From: DATLMR01 sp035634255
GTDB lineage: Bacteria; Acidobacteriota; Blastocatellia; UBA7656
Direction of reading: 5' to 3'
DNA: 64,000 nt
Assembly (NCBI GenBank): GCA_035634255.1
Contig: DASQDI010000107.1
Span: 1-64,000 of the forward strand
Of the stretch, positions 26,602 through 35,859 are shown one piece after another (position 1 is the first letter of the stretch; the number at the start of each line of letters is the position of its first letter). The notes beneath the pieces were generated by a model. The model did not search any database. It saw only the letters and a program-made list of their open reading frames with translations, and was not told the origin of the DNA. The translations under genes were made by a program, and so were the position numbers.

Positions 26602-28134
26602 TCAGGTCTTCTCCACGGGCCTGCTGCCCGCCATCATCAGCCCGATCTCTCCCTCGCCTACCGACCTCGGGTCCACTTCGCCCACGACCCGGCCCTCGTA
26701 GATGACCATCACGCGGTCGCTCAGGCTGAGCACCTCGTCGAGCTCCGCGGAGACGAGCAGCACGCCCGCGCCCGCGTCGCGGAGCTCGATCAGTTTTCTG
26801 TGGATGAATTCGGTGGCCCCGATGTCGACCCCGCGCGTGGGCTGAGAGACGAGGATCAGCTTCGGGTTTATGTCGAACTCGCGGGCGACTATGAGCTTCT
26901 GCTGGTTGCCCCCCGAGAGCGCCCTCGCCGGCAGGGTGATGTCGGGGGGCCGCACGTTGTACTCTTTCACGAGCCTGCGCGCCCGCTCGTCGATCACCTG
27001 CCGGTCGAGCAGCACGCGGCCCGAGATGGGCGCGTCCTTGTGGACCCCGAGTATCGAGTTGCCCGCGAGGTCGAAGTCGAGCAGGAGCCCGCGCCTGTGC
27101 CGGTCTTCGGGGATGTGCGCGACGCCGCGCCGCTTCCGCTGGTGCGGGCTCAGCCGCGTGATCTCTTCGTCGTCGAGCAGGATGGCCCCGCCCGAAGGCG
27201 TCGCGAGCCCCGCCAGTATCTCTATCAACTCGGTCTGCCCGTTGCCTTCCACGCCCGCGATCCCGAGCACTTCCCCCCTGCGGACTTCGAACGAAATGTC
27301 GTCAAGTATCGTCCCGCCTTCGCCGCCCTCGAGCGTGAGCCCCCTGACCGAGAGGACCGGCTTGCCGGGCTCCGAGTCCTTCTTCACCACCCTGAGCAGC
27401 ACTTCGCGCCCGACCATCATCCGGGCCAGCCCTTCGGCCGACGCCTCCCTCGTGGGGAGGTTGCCGACCACGTGCCCGTCCCGCATGACCGTGATGTTGT
27501 CGGACAGGGATAGCACCTCTTCAAGCTTGTGAGTGATTATGATGATCGTCTTCCCCTGCTCGCGCAGGCCGCGCAGGATGGCGAACATCTCGTCGACCTC
27601 CTGCGGGGTGAGCACGGCCGTCGGCTCGTCGAGGATCAAGATGCGCGCGCCGCGGTACAGGGTCTTGAGTATCTCCACGCGCTGCTGCTGGCCGACGGAG
27701 AGCTGGCCGACCTTCGCGTCCGGGTTTATCTTCAGGCCGTACTGCTCGGAGATTTCGCGGACGCGGGCGCGCGCCCTCTTGTAATCGATGGCGACCCCCG
27801 ACGTCGGCTCCGCGCCGAGCACTATGTTCTCGGTGACGGTGAGCGGCTCGACCAGCATGAAGTGCTGGTGCACCATCCCGAGGCCGAGGGCGATTGCGTC
27901 GCGCGGGCTGCTGATCGACCGCGGCTCGCCGTCGATCAGGGTCTCGCCGCTGTCGGCGGTGTAGAACCCGTAGAGTATATTCATCGAGGTCGATTTGCCC
28001 GCGCCGTTCTCCCCGATGATCGCGTGGATGGACTGGGAGGGGATGCGGATGTCGATGTGATCGTTGGCCACGACCTCGCCGAACTGCTTGGTCACGCCGC
28101 GCATTTCGACTGCGTATTTCGGTTCTTCGCTCAT
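26602..28134 (-). CDS. Nucleoside ABC transporter, duplicated ATP-binding protein (NupO/YufO type)
   Basis: The 510-residue protein carries two fused nucleotide-binding domains. Domain 1 (about residues 5-240) has Walker A GENGAGKST, signature LSVGQQQR and Walker B ILILDEPTAVL. Domain 2 (about 260-500) has the usual degenerate Walker A GVEGNGQTEL and signature LSGGNQQK, followed by SQPTRGVDIGA. This architecture, and the permease pair that follows, identify the nucleoside branch of the sugar/nucleoside importers. It is the first gene of the seven-gene salvage operon. Confidence 0.94.
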   Translation of the reverse strand: MSEEPKYAVEMRGVTKQFGEVVANDHIDIRIPSQSIHAIIGENGAGKSTSMNILYGFYTADSGETLIDGEPRSISSPRDAIALGLGMVHQHFMLVEPLTVTENIVLGAEPTSGVAIDYKRARARVREISEQYGLKINPDAKVGQLSVGQQQRVEILKTLYRGARILILDEPTAVLTPQEVDEMFAILRGLREQGKTIIIITHKLEEVLSLSDNITVMRDGHVVGNLPTREASAEGLARMMVGREVLLRVVKKDSEPGKPVLSVRGLTLEGGEGGTILDDISFEVRRGEVLGIAGVEGNGQTELIEILAGLATPSGGAILLDDEEITRLSPHQRKRRGVAHIPEDRHRRGLLLDFDLAGNSILGVHKDAPISGRVLLDRQVIDERARRLVKEYNVRPPDITLPARALSGGNQQKLIVAREFDINPKLILVSQPTRGVDIGATEFIHRKLIELRDAGAGVLLVSAELDEVLSLSDRVMVIYEGRVVGEVDPRSVGEGEIGLMMAGSRPVEKT

Positions 28135-28478
28135 ATCTTGTTCGTCACAAAATACTGCTGGCCCAGCTTACTTTTCATAATGAAAGCGATTAATGAAGGC
28201 GGCGTAATGATAATTGATCGAGGGCCGTATGTGAAGTCGGCAAACGCCACCCGAGCACGCGCCCGGCGGCGCAATCACGCGCGAGAGGCCGCCGCAAATT
28301 TCTTCCCCGAGCTGCATGAGAACATGTGATCTCCGCGTCTAAGTGTAATTAGGACGGCATACGGCCGGGCCTCATTCGGCGCGGCGTCGTCCTCGATCTC
28401 CGGTCTGACTCGGCAGGGCGGGCCGGGGATGTTTGTTGTTACGAGGTTTGGAATACAGGAAAGATCAGGAGAGATTAC
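28135..28478. other. 344-base divergent region between the salvage operon and the oxidase gene
   Basis: It separates the start of the nucleoside ABC ATPase (minus) from the galactose-oxidase-like gene (plus), so two promoters are expected. I see no gene, no purine-riboswitch signature and no convincing -35/-10 pair. AGGAGAG at 28468-28474 is the ribosome binding site of the oxidase-like gene. Confidence 0.5.
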
Positions 28479-30407
28479 ATGGCAGAGCGCATAGTTACGC
28501 ACACCGCGAAGGACCAGGACGGAGACATCCTGGCCGTGTGCAACCCGGACTCGGATTGGTTACAACGCCGCAGGGAGTGGGCCATCTCGGACATACTCGC
28601 GGACCGTCACACGTATTTCGCTCAGGGCCCGGACGACAAGCTGATCCCGATTGAGGTCGTCTTCGGGCCGGCCGGCCCCTACCTCAGAACCTACGGCGAT
28701 GCCAAGGAAGCGAACAATCTGGATTCGCTGCCCGACATCGACCTGCTCCCGTGGGAGGTCGCGCACCCCGACTCCGAAGTGCTGGCGATCCATGCCGCGC
28801 TGGTCCCCAACGGCAGGGGGAAGGTCATGCTGATGGGCGGGGACGAGCATGACAAATCTCAGGCGGACGCGAAGGACATTCATCACACGCGCCTCTACGA
28901 CGTTGCCACCAACACCCTGAGCGACGTCGGCTCGCCGCAGGCCGACGTGTTCTGCTGCGGCCACGCTTACCTGGGGAACGGGTGCTGGCTCGTCGGGGGC
29001 GGCACCGAGAGGTGGAACGACCCCGGAGAGCACGACGAGCATGTCGATGAACACGGCAACCCTCGCAACCACTGGAGCGGCTCGCGCGAGTGCGCGCTCT
29101 ACCAGCCATTCAAGCAGGAATGGATGCCCGCTTCGCAGATGCAGGCGGAGCCGGGCCAGAAGACTCGCGGCGGGGGCCGGTGGTACCCGACTCTGATCAC
29201 GCTCGCCGACGGCCGCGTATTAGCCGTGGGCGGGCACCCTCTGGTCGATCACGACGACCCCACGAGGAACGACGGGCGGCACGGCGCATGGATGCCCGAA
29301 ATCTATGACGCCGACACCGACTCGTGGGAGTACGTGGGCGGCCACTGGATATACGTGGACTGGTTCGATGTCGACCCCGAAGTGGAATTGCCGAAAGGCC
29401 AGACCCGGCCCGAAGGCGTGACCAATTACCTCTACTACCCGAGACTTTTCGTCGTCCCCGGAGGCCGCGTCTTTATGGCGTCGCCCAATGATGGCAACTG
29501 CGGCTGGTACGACCCCGGCACCGGCCTGATCGACGCGCTGCTGCTCGACAAGCCGCCCCACAACAATAGGCCCTACGCGGAGACGAGTCACACGGCCGTC
29601 CTGCTTCCGCTGCTGCCCGGAGACAAATACACTCCGCACATCCTCTTCATGGGCAACGAGGGCGCGCACCGGATTTCGCTGGACTCGACCGACCCGAACA
29701 ACCCGCCCACATGGCAGCAGGCCGGAAAGCGCGATTACTGGCCTGACGATGAGGTCCCATTGCGAAGGCACGGCTGCGCCGTCCTGCTGCCCACGGGCGA
29801 AGTGTTCTTCACGGGCGGCATCAACCACGAAGTGCCGGAAAATCTAGACGCGGACGCGGTGCTGGAAGCGGAGATTTATAAGCCGGGGATAGACTGGGAG
29901 TCCAATACCTACCAGTTCGGCGAGGAAGAATGGGAGCTCACCCCGCCCTCAAGCGTGCCCCGCAACTACCACTCGGTCGCCCTGCTGCTGCCGAACGGGA
30001 GGGTCCTCACGGCGGGCTCCAACCTCAACGGCAGCACCGGCGGGGACGACGTGAAGGAGTACCGCATCGAGGTCTACTCGCCCCGGTACGACGGAGACGC
30101 GAACCGCCCCAGGATCACTTCCGCGCCTTCGTCCATCTCGTACGGCGAAGAGTTCGAGATTCATACGAACGACGCCGACAGCATAGAGCGCGTCGCGCTG
30201 ATGCGGTGCGGCTCGGTGACCCACGCCTGGGATGGCGACCAGCGTTATGTAGCTTTGGAATTTGAAGAGCCGAAGCCGGACACTAAAACTTTGCTGATCA
30301 CAGCGCCTCCCGATGGGGGAGTCGCGCCCCCCGGCCCCTACATGCTCTGGACCGTCGACAAGGCAGGCCGCCCCTGCCAGCAGGCCCGCTTTGTAATGCT
30401 GAGCTAA
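28479..30407 (+). CDS. Galactose-oxidase-like radical-copper oxidase candidate (kelch + DUF1929)
   Basis: The 642-residue protein has a kelch-type propeller (about residues 90-530, several GGRVLAVGG/GRVLTAGS blades) and a C-terminal early-set domain (about 535-642). Compared with fungal galactose oxidase, the catalytic residues appear conserved: Cys159 in VFCCG and Tyr236 in RWYPTL for the thioether crosslink, Tyr497-His498 in RNYHSV, and His582 in GSVTHAW. These would bind one copper and oxidise a primary alcohol or aldehyde to release hydrogen peroxide. Strikingly, no signal peptide is visible at the N-terminus, whereas characterised members are secreted. Substrate is unknown. Confidence 0.85.
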   Translation: MAERIVTHTAKDQDGDILAVCNPDSDWLQRRREWAISDILADRHTYFAQGPDDKLIPIEVVFGPAGPYLRTYGDAKEANNLDSLPDIDLLPWEVAHPDSEVLAIHAALVPNGRGKVMLMGGDEHDKSQADAKDIHHTRLYDVATNTLSDVGSPQADVFCCGHAYLGNGCWLVGGGTERWNDPGEHDEHVDEHGNPRNHWSGSRECALYQPFKQEWMPASQMQAEPGQKTRGGGRWYPTLITLADGRVLAVGGHPLVDHDDPTRNDGRHGAWMPEIYDADTDSWEYVGGHWIYVDWFDVDPEVELPKGQTRPEGVTNYLYYPRLFVVPGGRVFMASPNDGNCGWYDPGTGLIDALLLDKPPHNNRPYAETSHTAVLLPLLPGDKYTPHILFMGNEGAHRISLDSTDPNNPPTWQQAGKRDYWPDDEVPLRRHGCAVLLPTGEVFFTGGINHEVPENLDADAVLEAEIYKPGIDWESNTYQFGEEEWELTPPSSVPRNYHSVALLLPNGRVLTAGSNLNGSTGGDDVKEYRIEVYSPRYDGDANRPRITSAPSSISYGEEFEIHTNDADSIERVALMRCGSVTHAWDGDQRYVALEFEEPKPDTKTLLITAPPDGGVAPPGPYMLWTVDKAGRPCQQARFVMLS

Positions 30408-30410
30408 ATG

Positions 30411-30451
30411 GAAGCGCCCGGCGATTCATCATGCGAACTGCCGGGCGCTTC
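30411..30451. terminator. Bidirectional terminator between convergent genes
   Basis: GAAGCGCCCGGC (30411-30422) and GCCGGGCGCTTC (30440-30451) form a perfect 12-base-pair stem around a 17-base loop, placed between the 3' ends of the oxidase-like gene and the secretin-like gene. The T-run is weak on both sides. Confidence 0.8.
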
Positions 30452-30477
30452 TCTCAGCGGGTAGACAGGCGGGTAGA

Positions 30478-31260
30478 TTATTTGATCGTCCTCGCGATCA
30501 GCACGACGATGATCCCCTTGTCCCTCAACGTCGATGTCCCGACGACGACCTTCTCTCCGTCACGCAGGGTGAGGCCCGTGCGGATGTTGGCCCGCTCGTT
30601 GCCCGCGGTCAGACTAAAAGAGAAGTCGTTTATCTGAAAGATCGGCGTTCCGGCGGGCGAGAGCGAGAGAGAGATCGAATTGCCGTTGAAACCGTAAGCG
30701 GCCCGCGTCGGCATGTCGACGAGGGGGGCGGTGAGCTCCGTCACGCCTTCGCCCTGAATCTGAAACGCCCCTTCCTTAATGCGCTGGACGCTCGATGTCA
30801 GCAGGTAATAGTTCTTATAGCTCAGGGTCGATTGAAGCTGCTTGACCACGTCGCTCAGGTCGGTCGGGTAAGGGTTCTTCGCCCCTTCGACATTCGAGGC
30901 GACCAGAACATACATCCTCAGCTCCGTGTCGGAGCGGGAGGCCTGCGGCGTGTCGAGCCGCCTGAGGGCCTCTTCGATTGCGGCGAGGTTTTCGGGGAAG
31001 TCCCGCACGGTGAGCGTTCTGAACTCGTCGCTGTACGTTATGGTCGCGCCTCTGAAGCCGCTGCCGAGCGGCTGCAGGGCCCGCACGAGCGCCCGGCCTT
31101 CGCGGTTCTTCACCTCGAACACTTTCCCCTTGAACCCGGTCGAAGTGACGAACTCATCGGGCTTCGCCGCCGGCGTCGTGCTCTGCTGGGCCGATGCTGC
31201 CGGCGCGAGCGAGAAGGCCAGGATTAAAGCGGTGATGATTCCTCTTTTGATCATACGCAT
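30478..31260 (-). CDS. Exported secretin-like domain protein in an ECF sigma operon
   Basis: This 260-residue protein has a signal peptide (about residues 1-25, ending in a short Ala/Ser run). Residues about 30-100 (VFEVKNREGRALVRALQPL... TITYSDEFRTLTVRDFPENL) resemble a secretin N-domain/NolW repeat, and the tail (LTLRDGEKVVVGTST... IIVVLIA) resembles the end of a secretin beta-domain. It is far too short to be a full secretin pore. I start it at 31260, where AGGAG precedes the ATG; an upstream ATG overlaps the anti-sigma gene. Being third in the sigma/anti-sigma operon, it may be a target or sensor of that system. No specific role can be assigned. Confidence 0.7.
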   Translation of the reverse strand: MRMIKRGIITALILAFSLAPAASAQQSTTPAAKPDEFVTSTGFKGKVFEVKNREGRALVRALQPLGSGFRGATITYSDEFRTLTVRDFPENLAAIEEALRRLDTPQASRSDTELRMYVLVASNVEGAKNPYPTDLSDVVKQLQSTLSYKNYYLLTSSVQRIKEGAFQIQGEGVTELTAPLVDMPTRAAYGFNGNSISLSLSPAGTPIFQINDFSFSLTAGNERANIRTGLTLRDGEKVVVGTSTLRDKGIIVVLIARTIK

Positions 31261-31270
31261 TATTTTTCTC

Positions 31271-32020
31271 CTATTCGGTTTCGGCATTTATTATCAGTTT
31301 CGAATCCTCCGCATTCGGCTCCGACGGAGCAAACCAGATTATCCGGATATTCGGGTCGCCCGTTTGAAGCTCGATCCGCAAGACTTTTCTCAAGGGCTCG
31401 CCCCCGACCGCGACGGGAGAGGGAGGCGCGCTCGGGCTCTCGCCGGGCGTCGCTAGAGCTATCCGGCCCTCTCTGGCCGGCCCGGAGTCGCGAGCGGCCT
31501 CGGACTTCGGAGCCGGGCGCGGCGGTCGGGGCTTCGGGTCTGGCAGCCTCCAATCAATCTCCGAGGGGGCGCGGGCATCGAGCCCCGGCACCAGCGGCGC
31601 GCCCGCGTCGCCTCGCAAATAAGAAGGCGGCACCTCATCGCTTCCCATGCTCGGGTAAGCGTAAAGGGCGAGCCCGACCAACGCCGCGAAAACAACGAGC
31701 GACGCCAGGGCGAGCGAAGTCGAATTCAAGGCGAACCGCGGGCCGAAGGTATGGAACCACGACCGGCGCGGCCGGCTCGCTTCTATCTCTCCCGCCTCTA
31801 TCTCTCTCAGGACCCCGCTTCTCAACCCGTCGAAGAAGTCCGACTCGAAGTCCGGAGGCGTGTAGGACCTGAGCCATTGCTGGCTGTCCTGATACTCCGA
31901 CGAGACGCGCGCGCACCCTGAGCACTCTTCGAGATGCGACCGGACCTGCCTCGCCTTCCCCGCCTTCAAATCGCCTTCGACGTACAACGGGATCAAACTC
32001 TGTATGCGCCTGCAATTCAT
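31271..32020 (-). CDS. Anti-sigma factor with zinc-finger (zf-HC2) domain
   Basis: This is a 249-residue membrane anti-sigma factor. The N-terminal ZAS/zf-HC2 zinc site is Cys3, His29, Cys33, Cys36 (SHLEECSGC). One membrane helix lies near residues 105-125, then a Pro/Ala-rich extracytoplasmic region and a short C-terminal beta segment. It would bind the sigma factor encoded three bases upstream and release it on an envelope signal. Its stop is 10 bases from the next gene. Confidence 0.88.
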   Translation of the reverse strand: MNCRRIQSLIPLYVEGDLKAGKARQVRSHLEECSGCARVSSEYQDSQQWLRSYTPPDFESDFFDGLRSGVLREIEAGEIEASRPRRSWFHTFGPRFALNSTSLALASLVVFAALVGLALYAYPSMGSDEVPPSYLRGDAGAPLVPGLDARAPSEIDWRLPDPKPRPPRPAPKSEAARDSGPAREGRIALATPGESPSAPPSPVAVGGEPLRKVLRIELQTGDPNIRIIWFAPSEPNAEDSKLIINAETE

Positions 32021-32023
32021 GGC

Positions 32024-32662
32024 TCACCCCCTGTTCTTCCTCTTTAAGAAGTCGTCGCGGAACCTTTTAATCTTGGCCCGCGCGCTGCTTATTTGCGACC
32101 TCACCGTCCCCTGGCTCGATCCCAGAATCTCAGAGACCTCTTCGGTCGAGAGCCCTTCGAGGTCTCTCAGGACTATCACGGCCCTCTCTCTTTTCGTGAG
32201 AGTGGCGAGCGCGCGCTCGATGATATTTTTCTCCTGCGAGAGTATGGCCTCTTCCTCAATGTTTTCGCGGCTCGGGAGCGAGGCGAAGCCCCCCTCTTCC
32301 CGCTCCCGCTCGAAGGAGACGAAGCGCCCGGCGCCCCCCCGCTTGCGGGCGTGGTCGCGGCAGACGTTGACGGTTATCCGGTAGAGCCACGCCGAGAAGT
32401 CCTCCCCCCGCTTAAAATTCTTCAGGTACTTGTAGACCCTGAGAAAGCACTCTTGCGCGGCGTCGCGCGCGTCCTCCTTGTTGCCGAGGATGCGCCAGGC
32501 CGTCGAGACGACGAGGCGCTGGTGGCGGATCATGATCTGATCGAAAGCGGGGCGGTCCCCTGCCCTGGCCCGGTCGATCAGGATGGCAAGCGATTCCGCG
32601 CGCTCTTCGATCAAGTCCAGGTCATCAGTCATCAAAGCGATTTCAGCAACCTCACCCGACAT
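32024..32662 (-). CDS. ECF sigma-70 factor (RpoE/SigW-like)
   Basis: The 212-residue alternative sigma factor has region 2 at about residues 40-105 (ARDAAQECFLRVYKYL, FSAWLYRITVNVCRDHARK) and region 4 at about 145-205 with HTH LSTEEVSEILGSSQGTVRSQ. It lacks regions 1 and 3, as expected. GAGGAG precedes the ATG. The order sigma, anti-sigma, exported protein on one strand with gaps of 3 and 10 bases indicates one operon, probably autoregulated; the promoter should lie in 32663-32849. Confidence 0.93.
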   Translation of the reverse strand: MSGEVAEIALMTDDLDLIEERAESLAILIDRARAGDRPAFDQIMIRHQRLVVSTAWRILGNKEDARDAAQECFLRVYKYLKNFKRGEDFSAWLYRITVNVCRDHARKRGGAGRFVSFEREREEGGFASLPSRENIEEEAILSQEKNIIERALATLTKRERAVIVLRDLEGLSTEEVSEILGSSQGTVRSQISSARAKIKRFRDDFLKRKNRG

Positions 32663-32753
32663 CTTCTCTCCTCACTTATTACTACTCGCCATCTCCGGGA
32701 AGCGTTGAAAAATTTTACGGGCCGGATCGGTGATAAAGGTCCAATACGTCGCA

Positions 32754-32776
32754 GGGGCAGCCACGAGGGCTGCCCC
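32754..32776. repeat. Stem-loop between rpiB-family and sigma-factor genes
   Basis: GGGGCAGCC (32754-32762) pairs perfectly with GGCTGCCCC (32768-32776) over a five-base loop. It lies between the 3' end of the RpiB-like gene and the 5' end of the sigma operon, 73 bases past the RpiB-like coding end. There is no T-run on the relevant strand, so a terminator role is possible but not proven. Confidence 0.5.
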
Positions 32777-32849
32777 TTAATTCCGTTCGGCGGTCCGTGT
32801 TCTTAAACGTGTCTGCGGCGGGGTGGTTCTTTTAATTGATTACCGAAGG

Positions 32850-33479
32850 CTATTTGACGTATTCCTGCTCCACCGCGTCGATCTTCGAGACCCTTCGGCG
32901 GTGGCGGTCCTCGGTCAGGTCCGACGAGAGCCATGCGCGCACGATCTCCCGCATCTCCTCGTTGCTGATCACCTTGCCTCCCAGAGTGAGCACGTTCGCG
33001 CCGTTATGCTCGCGGCTGTTCCGGGCGGAGGCTTGGTCGTAGCACATAGCCGCGCGCACGCCCGGAACTTTGTTGGCGACCATGCACGACCCGATCCCGG
33101 CCCCGTCGATGATCACCCCAAGCCCGCAGGTGCCGCGCGCGACCGCGCGCGCGACCGTGTGCGCGTAGTCCGGGTAGTCGACCGGCTCGGTCGAGTGCGT
33201 GCCGAAATCCTGATACTCGTGCCCGAGGTCCGCGAGCACCAGCTTGAGCGCCTCTTTCATCTCGAACCCGCCGTGGTCGGCTCCGAGCGCGATCCTTTGC
33301 CCGCGCGCGGCCGAGCGCCTGCGCGCGCGCTCGACCTTGATCCCGCGCTCGCGCATCAGGTCTTCGGCGAGCGGGGTGATCAGCGCCGTCTCGTCGATCC
33401 GAAGCGTGTCGCCGGGTTCGGCCTCGCGGATTTCGCGCTCGGTGATGACGCGCTTTCCTCTCTCGTCGATCAAGCTCAT
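32850..33479 (-). CDS. RpiB/LacAB-family sugar-phosphate isomerase with N-terminal extension
   Basis: This 209-residue protein has an RpiB core at about residues 62-205 (IALGADHGGFEMKEALK, NKVPGVRAAMC, SREHNGANVL). The catalytic Cys of E. coli-type RpiB, in the CGTGxG loop, is Asp125 here (IIDGAGIGSCM), with a Cys seven residues later (Cys132). An extra N-terminal region (VITEREIREAEPGDTLRIDE, then ALITPLAEDLMRERGI) resembles short segments found on enzymes linked to bacterial microcompartments, such as EutQ/PduL-neighbourhood proteins. It could isomerise ribose-5-phosphate or a related sugar phosphate. I start at 33479; upstream in-frame ATGs have no ribosome binding site. Confidence 0.8.
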   Translation of the reverse strand: MSLIDERGKRVITEREIREAEPGDTLRIDETALITPLAEDLMRERGIKVERARRRSAARGQRIALGADHGGFEMKEALKLVLADLGHEYQDFGTHSTEPVDYPDYAHTVARAVARGTCGLGVIIDGAGIGSCMVANKVPGVRAAMCYDQASARNSREHNGANVLTLGGKVISNEEMREIVRAWLSSDLTEDRHRRRVSKIDAVEQEYVK

Positions 33480-33622
33480 AATAATGTTACCCGCGGATTG
33501 ATTTGAGATCATAGCATAGCAGCGGCACGGGCCGGATTCCAAATCTGCCGCCGTTGACAGCCCACCGGCCCTTTTGTATATTGCCCAATCTACCCGCTCA
33601 CTTTGCAATCAAGGAGAATTCG

Positions 33623-34198
33623 ATGACCGCCACCGACCGCGACTCTTTCATGAACGACGCCAACCTGAATGTCCTGATCGACGCCGACCGCATTCAGGCG
33701 CGCGTGCGAGAGATGGCCCGGCAGATCACGGAAGACTACAGGGGCAGGAACCTTCACCTCGTCGGGGTCCTGAAGGGCGCGTGCGTCTTCCTGTCCGACC
33801 TGATGAGGTCTATCGACCTGCCGCTCTCGGTGGACTTCATCGGCATATCGAGCTACGGCGCGTCCACGAAGTCTTCGGGCGAGGTGAGGATCACGAAGGA
33901 CCTCGATAAGAGTCTCGCGGGTAAAGACGTGCTCGTCGTCGAAGACATAATCGACACGGGCCTGACCCTCAACTACCTCGCCAATATATTTCGTACGAGG
34001 GAGGTCAACTCGGTCGAGATAGCGGCCCTGCTCGACAAGCCGGCCCGCCACGAGACTCCGATTGATGCGCGCTACATCGGGTTCACCATCCCCAATCACT
34101 TCGTCGTCGGGTACGGCCTGGACTTCGCGGAGACCTACCGCAACCTCCCTTTCATCGCCGTCCCGGAAGACCCATCCATGCTGATAGCTCAGAAGTGA
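33623..34198 (+). CDS. hpt: Hypoxanthine phosphoribosyltransferase
   Basis: The 191-residue enzyme recycles hypoxanthine/guanine to IMP/GMP with PRPP. Motifs: LKGACVFLSDLMR, VDFIGISSYG, the PRPP loop VLVVEDIIDTGLTL, and VGYGLDFAETYRNL near the C-terminus. The start is the ATG seven bases after AAGGAG; 23 extra codons upstream are not needed. It is followed by purE and purK on the same strand, so purine salvage and de novo steps sit together, and it complements the purine phosphorylase of the salvage operon. Confidence 0.95.
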   Translation: MTATDRDSFMNDANLNVLIDADRIQARVREMARQITEDYRGRNLHLVGVLKGACVFLSDLMRSIDLPLSVDFIGISSYGASTKSSGEVRITKDLDKSLAGKDVLVVEDIIDTGLTLNYLANIFRTREVNSVEIAALLDKPARHETPIDARYIGFTIPNHFVVGYGLDFAETYRNLPFIAVPEDPSMLIAQK

Positions 34199-34276
34199 CT
34201 TTCGATAGCCATTTACAGATTCGGAGAGTAACCTTATCTTTTCGCTTCTGTTGAAAGGGACGGACACGAATTTAAG

Positions 34277-34767
<491 letters not shown>

Positions 34768-34771
<4 letters not shown>

Positions 34772-35859
34772 TCGTCGGTCTGCTGGGAGGCGGTCAGCTC
34801 GGGAGGATGCTGGCCCTCGCAGGTTATCCGCTCGGGCTCGGCTTCCGAGCGCTGGACCATTCGGCCGACGCCCCGACCGGGAGGCTCGCGGAGCTGATGG
34901 TGGCCGGGTTCGATGACCGCGAGGCGCTCGTCCGCTTCTCGTCCGGCCTCGGTCTGGTCACGTACGAATTCGAGAACGTCCCCGTCGAGACGGTCCGGTT
35001 CCTGAGCGAGCGCGTCGAAGTGTACCCGCCGCCCGAAGCCCTGGAGGCGGGCCAGGACCGCCTGACTGAGAAGAGATTCTTCCAGAAGCTCGGCATACCG
35101 ACGCCCCCATTCGCCGCGGTCGACACGCGCGACGACCTGGACTTCGCCCTGCAACGCATCGGGTTCCCCGCCGTACTGAAGACCCGCAGGTTCGGCTATG
35201 ACGGGAAAGGGCAGTTCGTCCTGAGGGCCGAAGAGGACGCGCGGCAGGCATGGGGGGCGTTGGAGGGAAGGCCCCTACTGCTCGAAGGCTTCGTCAGATT
35301 CGACCGCGAGATCTCCGTGATCGCCGTGAGGGGCAAGCGCGGGGAGACGGCCTTTTACCCTCCCGTCGAGAACCATCACGAAAAAGGCATGCTGAGGCTT
35401 TCGCTGGCCCCCGCGCCGAACCTGCCCCCGCACCTGAAACAGCAGGGCGAGGACTACGCCCTGCGCGCCCTGAACGCCCTGAACTACGTCGGCGTTCTCG
35501 CCATCGAGTTCTTCGAGTTCGGGGGGCAGTTGTACGCGAACGAGATGGCCCCGCGCGTCCATAATTCGGGCCACTGGACCATCGAAGGCGCGGAGGTAAG
35601 CCAGTTCGAAAATCACCTGCGAGCGATCACGGGGCTGCCGTTGGGCTCGACGGACCTGATCGGCTCGTCCGCGATGGTCAACCTGATCGGCGAGCTTCCC
35701 CCCATCGAGGCCCTCGCCTCGATCCCGGGCGCGCACGTTCACCTGTACGGCAAAGAGCCGCGGCCCGACCGAAAACTCGGCCACGTCACTCTGAGGGCAA
35801 GGGACCCTCAGACGCTCGTGCCGAGGATCAGACAGGTCCGCGACCTCTCCGGCATCTGA
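34768..35859 (+). CDS. purK: N5-carboxyaminoimidazole ribonucleotide synthase
   Basis: This 363-residue ATP-grasp enzyme condenses AIR, bicarbonate and ATP to N5-CAIR. It opens with the nucleotide-binding GLLGGGQLGRMLA, then VTYEFENVP, LKTRRFGYDGKGQF (ATP-grasp lysine region), EGFVRFDREISVI, the metal-binding EFFEFGGQLYANEMAPRVHN, and the closing HLYGKEPRPDRKLGHV. It is a full-length protein, coupled to purE. Confidence 0.97.

Noticed and set aside
28135..28478. Purine riboswitch before the nucleoside salvage operon
   Set aside because: I could not find the conserved loops of the purine aptamer in the leader on the minus strand.
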